Position numbers and translations under genes: made by a program | Assembly: GCA_024687845.1 (NCBI GenBank) | Contig: JAILEL010000081.1 | Coordinates: forward strand, 1 to 20,374 | DNA: 20,374 nt | Source of the DNA: Eubacterium sp. | Lineage (GTDB): Bacteria > Bacillota_A > Clostridia > Lachnospirales > Lachnospiraceae | Reading direction: 5' to 3' | Shown here: piece by piece, positions 14,331 to 20,374 of the stretch | Layout: the number at the start of each line of letters is the position of its first letter | Numbering within the stretch: the first letter of the stretch is position 1 | Notes under the pieces: model-generated | What the model saw: the letters and a program-made list of their open reading frames with translations, nothing else | The model's database searches: none | Told to the model about the DNA's origin: nothing

Positions 14331-15881
14331 GTGTCTTTAGACAAAATGAGTAAGTTAAGCATTACCGGATTTATTCTGGCGGGAATTGAAGCGGTTGTTT
14401 CTTTAATTGTAATATATCTTGCACTATCTACGAAAATGGTTCCTCAGGTTCCGGGAATTTTAGGTTCTTTATTATTAGTCCTGATTCCTTTTTTAGTTTT
14501 CCTGTTGGCTAAGAAGAAGAGCAAGAAACCTCAGATAGCCGCTATTGTCATATCAGGACTTATGTGCGTTATGATGGGTGTGGCTACATATTACCTATAC
14601 GTAACAACAAAGGCTATAAATAAGGTCACAGGTGAGTCTGTCGAGGTTGATGAGATAAATGTGTATGTATCTAAGGATGATCCGGTTACCTCAATAAATG
14701 AAGCTGTTGATAATGGATATGTATTCGGTATTATAAATAATGATGATACCTCCCATGTCGATGAAACTATTCAGAAGATTGAGTCTGATCTTGGAGTTAC
14801 TATAAGTACTCAGGAATATGAATCAATCTTTGGACTTATTGGTGCATTTGAAGGCGGAGCTATTCAGTCGTTCATTACGAATACAGGTTCACTTCTTGCT
14901 CTCGATAGTACTGAAGAATATGTTGACTATACTAAGAACCTCAAGATAATTATGGAGAATAAGATTACTGAGAAGCTGGAAGAGGTTAAGGTAGAAGAAA
15001 CTGATAAGGACAGATTCTGTGCTTATTTTAGCGGTATTGATACATTTGGCTCAGTTACTGCAAGAAGTAGAAGTGATGTTAATATTATCGGAGTAATCAA
15101 CAATCAGACTAAGCAGGTTCTTCTTCTCTCAACTCCAAGAGATTATTATGTTGAGATTGATGGAACTAATGGCAAGAAGGACAAGCTGACACATGCTGGA
15201 ATCTATGGTATCGAGAGTTCTATTGGAACTTTGGAGAACCTTTATGATACAGATATAAGTTATTATGTAAGGATTAATTTCTCTGGTTTCCAGAGTATAA
15301 TAGATACATTAGGTGGAGTTGATGTTTATTCAGACCAAAGCTTCACATCTATTACTGAAGAGGGAACTTATTCATATGAAGAAGGAATCAATCATCTGAA
15401 TGGTGAGGAAGCACTTGGTTTTGCAAGATGCAGATACGCATTTATCGATGGTGACAGACAGCGTGGACGTAACCAGATGCAGGTTATCAAGGCAACTATT
15501 GAGAAGCTTGAGTCAGCTGAGACTCTTAAGAAATATTCTTCACTTATGGACGATATGTCAGATTCTTTCCAGACTGACATGGCTAAGGATGAGGTAGGAT
15601 ATCTGGTACAGAGTACACTTGATAATGGAAACTGGACAGTTCTTACATACAGTGTAGGTGGTTCAGATTCAGAGCAGGTATGCTATTCACTTGGAACAGA
15701 GGCCTATGTAATGCTTCAGAATGAGGGGGACATTGCTTACGGTAAGGAACTTATCAATCGAGTACTTTCTGGAGAGATTGTTACACAGGATGAGATCAAT
15801 CAGTATATTGAGACCAAGGATAGTGAAGATATGATTACTGAGCAGGTTCCAGAAGAGGATTCAGAGGACTCTGCTGAATAG
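14331..15881 (+). CDS. LytR-CpsA-Psr (LCP) family glycopolymer ligase with N-terminal membrane and accessory domains
   Basis: LCP enzymes transfer lipid-linked glycopolymers such as teichoic acid or capsule onto peptidoglycan outside the membrane. The protein has three membrane segments (about 11-33, 42-60, 69-91), an accessory extracytoplasmic domain (about 105-215, as in CpsA-type members), then the LCP core: SRSDVNIIGV, STPRDYYV (D271), KLTHAG, and GFARCRYAFIDGDRQRGRNQMQVI with the conserved Arg and Asp residues that bind the pyrophosphate lipid. The tail (485-516) is acidic and low-complexity. Start choice is uncertain: GTG at 14331 lacks a good ribosome site, whereas ATG at 14346 has GAGGTG 12 nt upstream and gives MSKLSITG. 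The next gene follows after 31 bp, suggesting an operon. Confidence 0.92.
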   Translation: MSLDKMSKLSITGFILAGIEAVVSLIVIYLALSTKMVPQVPGILGSLLLVLIPFLVFLLAKKKSKKPQIAAIVISGLMCVMMGVATYYLYVTTKAINKVTGESVEVDEINVYVSKDDPVTSINEAVDNGYVFGIINNDDTSHVDETIQKIESDLGVTISTQEYESIFGLIGAFEGGAIQSFITNTGSLLALDSTEEYVDYTKNLKIIMENKITEKLEEVKVEETDKDRFCAYFSGIDTFGSVTARSRSDVNIIGVINNQTKQVLLLSTPRDYYVEIDGTNGKKDKLTHAGIYGIESSIGTLENLYDTDISYYVRINFSGFQSIIDTLGGVDVYSDQSFTSITEEGTYSYEEGINHLNGEEALGFARCRYAFIDGDRQRGRNQMQVIKATIEKLESAETLKKYSSLMDDMSDSFQTDMAKDEVGYLVQSTLDNGNWTVLTYSVGGSDSEQVCYSLGTEAYVMLQNEGDIAYGKELINRVLSGEIVTQDEINQYIETKDSEDMITEQVPEEDSEDSAE

Positions 15882-15912
15882 ATTAAATAATTTATGAAGA
15901 GGGAAAAGTATT

Positions 15913-16833
15913 ATGAAGAAAAATGGACCAGTTCTGGTTATTATGGCAGCGGGGCTTGGAAGCAGATTTAAGGGTCTGAAGCAGATTCAGTCTGTTGACA
16001 AGGAAGGGCATATTTTGATGGATTATGCTATCTATGATGCAATAGAGGCTGGCTTTTCAGAGGTAGTATTTATTATACGTAAGGATTTTGAGGACAAATT
16101 CAAAGCGGCTATTGGAGACAGGGTGAGCAAGAAGATTCCGGTTTCCTATGTTTATCAGTCACTGGAAGATGTTCCGGCAAATGTAGAGATTCCTGAAAAC
16201 AGAACAAAGCCTTGGGGTACTACTCATGCATTATGGAGTGCACGTAAGGCCCTTAAGGGAAAGAAATTCCTTACAATAAATGCAGATGATTTTTACGGCA
16301 GGGGAGCGTACCTTGCAGCATATGATTTTCTGATAAATGCGAAGGAAAAGGGAGAGCATGGCTGTATATGCTATGACCTTGTTAAAACTCTTAGTCCTAC
16401 AGGAACTGTGAGCAGAGGTATCTGCCAGGCTGATGAAAATGGCAAGCTTGTTAGAATAGATGAGAGAAAGAACATCAAGCTTGAAGATGAAAGAGGTTAT
16501 TATACTTTAGATGACGGCGTTTCATTTCACCTTATTCCGAATGGAGCACTTGCTTCGATGAATCTCTGGGCTTTCAGTGAAGGCTTCATTGATGATATAG
16601 AGGTAAGCTTTGCTGAACGCTTCGTAGAAGGCGTAAAGGACCGTCCTGATACATTTGAGGAGACAATCTCCGATGCAGTTCAGAGTATACTTGAAAGAAA
16701 TCAGGGACAGGTTAAATGTATCCCTACGGATGAACAGTGGTTTGGAATGACTTATCTTGAAGAGCTTGAAATAGTTAAGGACAAGTTGAAGAAACTTGGA
16801 GAGGATGGAGTTTATGTCCATGACAAGTGGTAA
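15913..16833 (+). CDS. Sugar-phosphate-type nucleotidyltransferase (GT-A fold)
   Basis: A 306-residue protein with the nucleotidyltransferase signature MAAGLGSRFKGLKQ (11-24), in which the GxGxR loop and Lys bind the NTP, and NADDFYG (123-129), whose acidic pair binds the metal. PWGTTHALWSARKAL (100-114) matches the nucleotide-recognition helix. Such enzymes activate sugar phosphates or similar small alcohols with NTPs; the exact substrate cannot be read from sequence. It lies 31 bp after the LCP gene, with a GAGGG ribosome site, and its 3' end overlaps the start of the following membrane-protein gene. Inferred role: supplying an activated building block for the polymer that the LCP protein attaches. 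Confidence 0.85.
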   Translation: MKKNGPVLVIMAAGLGSRFKGLKQIQSVDKEGHILMDYAIYDAIEAGFSEVVFIIRKDFEDKFKAAIGDRVSKKIPVSYVYQSLEDVPANVEIPENRTKPWGTTHALWSARKALKGKKFLTINADDFYGRGAYLAAYDFLINAKEKGEHGCICYDLVKTLSPTGTVSRGICQADENGKLVRIDERKNIKLEDERGYYTLDDGVSFHLIPNGALASMNLWAFSEGFIDDIEVSFAERFVEGVKDRPDTFEETISDAVQSILERNQGQVKCIPTDEQWFGMTYLEELEIVKDKLKKLGEDGVYVHDKW

Positions 16834-17638
16834 CGAAAGACCATTTTATGAGGATCCGAAAGCTTATAAACGTGCAGGAATATTGTCGCTTGCAGGCTGT
16901 GTTTTTATGCTTGCGGCGACAGTATTATTTTGGATGAATACATATGTCAGATATACCGAGACGTCTTATGGCGGCTTCTCGTTTTATTCCAGTGTGAAAA
17001 GAGGACTGGATATGATGGTTACCCGTGATCTTGAGGGAAATGTAATCGACCGGGTTTTCAGTTTCAAGAGTTCTCTTCCGCTGGTTCTTTTTATAATGTA
17101 CTGGTGTGTAGTTCTTTTCCTTGCATTCTTAGGACTTAAGGACCACATTCTTATGGAAGATGTTTTGGTAGATCGCAGGAAAACCGTGAGACTTGGACTG
17201 CTGGGAGCGGTTGTGGTACTAATGTTTTTGATGAGCCATACTTCTGTCTTCAGGGGAATGGCATCAGAGGCGAAGAATATGGTATCTGGATGGAGAGATA
17301 AGATAATTCTAGCCAGAGACCTTGGAATGGCGGGGGCGGATCATATGAAATATATGTATTTTGTCGGTCCCGGTCTTATATGCTTCTGGATAGGAGTGCT
17401 GCTATATCTTGGTTCCATTGTGTATAGATTTGTAATAGATACACTTAATGAGGACGATGAACTGGCGTCGCCTGAGAGCAGGCAGGAGACAGACTCACCA
17501 GTTGGAGAATCTGATGAGATGCAAACTGAACAGAAAAAACCTGTAAACAATACTATAGATGATGAGCTGGATGCTTACCTTTCAGCCTTAGAGCCTGATA
17601 TATTAAAACAGGATCCATTAAAAAAAGATGACAGATGA
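16814..17638 (+). CDS. Four-helix membrane protein of unknown function
   Basis: About 274 residues, family not recognised. Predicted membrane segments lie near 21-43, 87-108, 124-142 and 182-207, followed by an acidic, Ser/Glu/Asp-rich cytoplasmic-type tail of about 65 residues ending KDDR. Several starts are possible (TTG 16796, ATG 16805, 16814, 16820). ATG 16814 is chosen because GGAGAGG ends 9 nt before it; it overlaps the nucleotidyltransferase gene by 20 nt, implying translational coupling. As last gene of the LCP operon it may take part in wall polymer assembly or export, but no transporter or flippase motif is seen. Its last codons and stop are inside the terminator hairpin. Confidence 0.75.
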   Translation: MSMTSGNERPFYEDPKAYKRAGILSLAGCVFMLAATVLFWMNTYVRYTETSYGGFSFYSSVKRGLDMMVTRDLEGNVIDRVFSFKSSLPLVLFIMYWCVVLFLAFLGLKDHILMEDVLVDRRKTVRLGLLGAVVVLMFLMSHTSVFRGMASEAKNMVSGWRDKIILARDLGMAGADHMKYMYFVGPGLICFWIGVLLYLGSIVYRFVIDTLNEDDELASPESRQETDSPVGESDEMQTEQKKPVNNTIDDELDAYLSALEPDILKQDPLKKDDR

Positions 17639-17656
17639 TGACTGTCATCTTTTTTT
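17621..17656. terminator. Terminator overlapping the end of the membrane-protein gene, probably bidirectional
   Basis: GATGACAG (17627-17634) pairs with CTGTCATC (17642-17649), extended by A6/T6 pairing. The 7-nt loop ATGATGA contains the TGA stop at 17636-17638. With A-rich left and T-rich right flanks it can also stop the convergent aroA transcript, whose stop codon is about 33 bp away. Confidence 0.92.
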
Positions 17657-17688
17657 ACGCTTGATTTTATCCTGGCAAGAATGAGGTT

Positions 17689-19005
17689 TTAGAAATTTAA
17701 GGACTGGAAATCCTCATAAAAGCCTGGATAGGATTTCTCAACCGCCTGACAGTTTGTAATGGTTACCGGTTCTTTACATCTTATAGATGCTATAGCAGAT
17801 GTCATGGCTATTCTATGATCATTGCAGCTGTCAACCGTTCCACCTCTAAGAGAAGGAATACCATGAATAATGATAGCATCATTTGCTTCATAGATATTTG
17901 CACCAAGAATTGAGAGAGTACCTACGACTGTTTGTACTCTGTCACTTTCTTTTATTCTAAGGCGCTCTACGTTTCGGATTACTGTCTTGCCCGATGCAAC
18001 TGATGCAATGGCGCTGATAATCGGAACAAGATCTGGAATATCAGTTGCGTCGATTTCAGTACCATGCAGATTCGCAGGTGAGACAGTAATTGATGTTTGG
18101 TTTGCATCCATTGTTACTCTGGCACCAAAGGATTCAAGAATAGAAAGAATCTTCTTATCTCCCTGAAGGGAATGGATATTAAGTCCCGTTACAGTGACAG
18201 GACTATCGCCTATGGCACCTGCAGATAGGAAAAATGCTGCATTTGACCAGTCGCCTTCGGCATATACAACATCAGGGCAGTGATATTTTTGTCTGCCTTT
18301 TATATTAAAGATTGTATCGGAATTACGAGCCTTGGTTTCTACTATATCTATTCCACTGTCCTTAAGAACCTTAAGCGTTATATCATCATATGGCCTTGAC
18401 TCAAGTCTACCAGTAACATGAAGAACGCTGTCTTCTTCTATCAGCGGAAGTGCAAAAAGAAGACCTGTAATAAACTGTGAAGAAATATTTCCTGCTATAG
18501 TATAAGTCCCGCCATTTAGTTTTCCTTCTATATGAAGTGGGTTTGACCCCTGAGGTGACATGGTAAGACCATGGGAAATGAGTTCTTCGTACATGGGTGA
18601 AAGTGGTCTCTCACTCAGCCTGCCATGCATAGAAATGTCGCAGTTGATTCCCAACGCTCCAATAACTGGAATTATAAAACGAAGTGTAGAACCGCTTTCC
18701 CCTGAATCGATGCTGAGTGTACTCTCAGAATTTTCGGAATTCTTAGAATTCACAGCACCAAGTGGGCTGATTGGTTTTATTAAATATGAATCAGAGGTTT
18801 TGCTTATCTCTGCTCCCAGTCCGGTAAGGCAGTTTACAGTTGCCTCTATATCTTTAGATGAGTCTGGAGTTACCATAGTTACAGCTGAGCTTGAAAGTGC
18901 AGCTGAAATAAGGAGTCTATGAGCATGAGATTTGGATGCTATAGCTCTTACTGTACCGCCGAAGCGGTGATTTTTGTTTTCTAATGAAATGGTGTTGCTT
19001 TTCAT
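17689..19005 (-). CDS. aroA: 3-phosphoshikimate 1-carboxyvinyltransferase (EPSP synthase)
   Basis: The sixth shikimate-pathway step: joins phosphoenolpyruvate to shikimate 3-phosphate on the way to chorismate. The 438-residue protein has normal length and two-domain repeats. Seen: ASKSHAHRLLISAAL (23-37; Lys25-Ser26 and Arg30 of the substrate site), SGESGSTLRFIIPVIGALG, GNISSQFITGLLFALPL, EGDWSNAAFFLSAG, DIPDLVPIISAIA with the catalytic Asp, RLRIKESDRV, and CNDHRIAMTSAIA near the C-terminus, all characteristic. The ESGSTLRF version of the PEP loop differs from the LGNAGTAMR of enteric enzymes. An AAGGA site lies 8 nt before the ATG. It is divergent from tyrA, sharing a compact promoter region. 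Confidence 0.97.
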   Translation of the reverse strand: MKSNTISLENKNHRFGGTVRAIASKSHAHRLLISAALSSSAVTMVTPDSSKDIEATVNCLTGLGAEISKTSDSYLIKPISPLGAVNSKNSENSESTLSIDSGESGSTLRFIIPVIGALGINCDISMHGRLSERPLSPMYEELISHGLTMSPQGSNPLHIEGKLNGGTYTIAGNISSQFITGLLFALPLIEEDSVLHVTGRLESRPYDDITLKVLKDSGIDIVETKARNSDTIFNIKGRQKYHCPDVVYAEGDWSNAAFFLSAGAIGDSPVTVTGLNIHSLQGDKKILSILESFGARVTMDANQTSITVSPANLHGTEIDATDIPDLVPIISAIASVASGKTVIRNVERLRIKESDRVQTVVGTLSILGANIYEANDAIIIHGIPSLRGGTVDSCNDHRIAMTSAIASIRCKEPVTITNCQAVEKSYPGFYEDFQSLNF

Positions 19006-19050
19006 AATTTTTCCTTGCTGTAGTGATAGGGTAGTTTAATTAACGTAGCA

Positions 19051-19079
19051 ATAGTACCACAAGGTTATGATTTATTCAA
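19051..19079 (-). promoter_or_regulatory. Candidate aroA promoter
   Basis: Minus strand TTGAAT (19079-19074), 17-bp spacer, TACTAT (19056-19051): four of six matches in each box. The predicted start falls inside TACGTTAAT (19047-19039), a motif also found at the tyrA promoter. The leader is about 35-40 nt. Confidence 0.55.
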
Positions 19080-19086
19080 CAATCTA

Positions 19087-19115
19087 TTGACAAATGGAGT
19101 CGGGGAGTCTATACT
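19087..19115 (+). promoter_or_regulatory. tyrA promoter
   Basis: TTGACA (19087-19092), exactly 17 bp, then TATACT (19110-19115): a near-consensus housekeeping promoter. TACGTTAAT (19120-19128) covers the expected transcription start. The two divergent -35 boxes (this one and that of aroA) are only 7 bp apart. Confidence 0.85.
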
Positions 19116-19171
19116 TTGTTACGTTAATGCGCTAAAGTAATATGAATATATATAAGGAGATTGAAACGAAT

Positions 19172-20080
19172 ATGAGTGAATCTATTGAAGATAAGTCTAA
19201 TTTTGTGGAAGAGAATAATGAAGAATCACAGACTCGCGATTATCTGATAGTTGGAGTTGCAGGACTGGGACTTATCGGTGGTTCCTATGCCAAAGCATTT
19301 AAGAAGAATTCAAATGCCAGAGTACTGGGCTGTGATAGAAACAGAGAAGTCTTTGAAACAGCACTTGAAGAGGGAGTTTTAGATGGTGAGCTGACCATTG
19401 ATAACATTTCAGAATGTGATCTTATCATTCCTGCTCTCTATAATCAGGCGGTTATTGACTATGTAAATGAGATTGCTCCATATGTAAGACAGGATGCGAT
19501 TGTTATGGATACAGGTGGTCTTAAGAGAAGAATCTGTGCTGAATGCTTTCCTCTAGCAAAAAAATATGGCTTTACCTTCTTTGGCGGTCACCCAATGGCA
19601 GGAAAGAAATATTCTGGTTACAAATACAGCAGTTCGAAGCTTTTCAAAGATGCATCAATGATTGTTGTTCCTGAGGATGTTTTTGATATTGAGACTCTTG
19701 AGAAGCTAAAGGAAATCCTGGCTCCTTGCAATTTTGGAAGAATGACAATCTGTACACCTGATAAGCATGATAAGCTGATTGCATTTACCTCAGAAATGGC
19801 TCATATTGTTTCTAATGCATATATAAAGAGTCCTACAGCGAGAGAGCATAAGGGATTTTCTGCAGGAAGCTACAAGGATATGACAAGAGTTGCATGGCTG
19901 AATGAAGACATGTGGACAGAGATATTTATGGAGAATAAAGACAATCTGATCTATGAACTGGACACTATTATTGATTATCTGAAGGAGTATAAACAGGCAC
20001 TTCAGGACGAAGACAGTGAGAAACTTCATCAGATACTTCACGAGGGAAAAGTCGCAAAAGAAGAGGTGGATGGAAAGTAG
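19172..20080 (+). CDS. tyrA: Prephenate dehydrogenase
   Basis: Oxidatively decarboxylates prephenate to 4-hydroxyphenylpyruvate, the committed step to tyrosine, with NAD(P). About 302 residues. The dinucleotide fold GVAGLGLIGGSYAKAF carries GxGxxG at 31-36, GCDRN follows as the end of the second strand, and GGHPMAGKKYSGY (138-150) is the family active-site motif with its His. The helical dimer domain (AHIVSNAYIKSP, GFSAGSYKDMTRVA) follows. Start: ATG 19172 is preferred because AAGGAGA lies about 12 nt upstream; an in-frame ATG at 19142 has no ribosome site. The first 20 residues are acidic and outside the conserved fold. No ACT or chorismate-mutase domain is fused. Confidence 0.93.
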   Translation: MSESIEDKSNFVEENNEESQTRDYLIVGVAGLGLIGGSYAKAFKKNSNARVLGCDRNREVFETALEEGVLDGELTIDNISECDLIIPALYNQAVIDYVNEIAPYVRQDAIVMDTGGLKRRICAECFPLAKKYGFTFFGGHPMAGKKYSGYKYSSSKLFKDASMIVVPEDVFDIETLEKLKEILAPCNFGRMTICTPDKHDKLIAFTSEMAHIVSNAYIKSPTAREHKGFSAGSYKDMTRVAWLNEDMWTEIFMENKDNLIYELDTIIDYLKEYKQALQDEDSEKLHQILHEGKVAKEEVDGK

Positions 20081-20208
20081 ATTTTTTTTGATTTTTTGAT
20101 GGATTGATTCTACTGATTATAGTATAATAGGAACAGCTTTTTTGAAATGCTTATTGGGGTTAACTGTTGTACTGCTGACATATATTGGCAGCGGTTTTCG
20201 TACTGTTT
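20081..20208. other. Non-coding stretch after tyrA with a possible promoter
   Basis: No gene with a plausible ribosome site is visible. After a T-rich run, TATAAT occurs at 20123-20128, but the -35 at 17 bp (TGGATT) is weak. Further on, GCTGAC and GGCAGC (about 20174-20192) can form a small stem-loop. If transcribed, the RNA would start near 20134 and run into the long hairpin at 20209. Confidence 0.4.
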
Positions 20209-20374
20209 CTAGTATAGTGTTTCTTAATTAACTGGACTATAAACGCAGAATGTTTTTCAGAGAGTGCAGTATCAAAAACGTAGGAATAGTGGGCTATTCC
20301 GAGGCTTTTGGTGCTGTGCTATTCTGGAAAACAGGCAAGTTTAGAGTCCAATTAATTAGAAATCTCTATACTAG
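20209..20374 (+). ncRNA. Long imperfect hairpin, candidate structured RNA or MITE, cut by the window edge
   Basis: The two halves are complementary along almost their full length: CTAGTATAG (20209-20217) with CTATACTAG (20366-20374); 20225-20244 with 20339-20358 (18 of 20, around TAATTAA-TGGACT); GTTTT-CAGA on the left with its complement on the right; GCAGTATCAAAAAC with GCTTTTGGTGCTGT using U-G pairs; and GGAATAG-TGGG-CTATTCC (20283-20300) at the tip. An unpaired internal loop lies near 20245-20251. It resembles no family I can name with confidence; a 6S-like RNA, a leader RNA or a short inverted-repeat element are all possible. Confidence 0.55.

Overview
The window is about 20.4 kb of AT-rich chromosome, most likely from a Lachnospiraceae member of the Butyrivibrio/Pseudobutyrivibrio kind. 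This is inferred from gene content and codon style (AAG/GCA/ACA/GAA-rich), a very large Ala/Glu/Lys-rich surface protein with Ig-like domains, an Rpn-type nuclease, and a BlaI/M56-M23 pair. No rRNA, tRNA, CRISPR array, phage module or intact insertion sequence was found.

Layout. (1) 2-3229: the 3' part of a giant secreted/surface protein (MBG-like repeats, Ala-rich coiled coil, FN3, Big_2), followed by a stem-loop and a strong terminator. (2) 3482-4942: mnmE, then a 0.5-kb gap with a 21-bp inverted repeat. (3) 5466-8877: accessory block with an Rpn-family nuclease, then a blaI-like repressor and an M56/M23 metallopeptidase behind a promoter carrying two operator-like dyads. (4) 8878-9160: a terminator with a parS-like core and an array of five mini-hairpins. 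(5) 9161-12244: mnmG and a DEDDh exonuclease with a C-terminal zinc-knuckle-like motif. (6) 12290-14135, minus strand: a protein with two degenerate GGDEF-like halves, and rsmG. (7) 14331-17638: a probable envelope operon (LCP ligase, sugar-type nucleotidyltransferase, four-helix membrane protein). (8) 17689-20080: aroA and tyrA, divergent around a 136-170 bp shared promoter region. (9) 20081-20374: no gene, but a long imperfect hairpin running to the window edge.

How the genes work together. mnmE and mnmG encode the two partners that modify the tRNA wobble uridine. With rsmG they normally form a tight origin-linked cluster; here the cluster is split by accessory genes and rsmG is inverted. 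The LCP/nucleotidyltransferase/membrane-protein set points to wall glycopolymer attachment, and the BlaI/M56-M23 pair suggests wall-damage sensing. AroA and TyrA act in chorismate and tyrosine synthesis, and both promoters carry the same 9-bp motif near the predicted transcription start.

The most unusual parts are non-coding: the mini-hairpin array (8955-9091), the long terminal hairpin (20209-20374), the 21-bp inverted repeat (5065-5120), the double operator (6409-6458), and the mirrored motif between aroA and tyrA. All functions come from reading motifs by eye; no database search was run.
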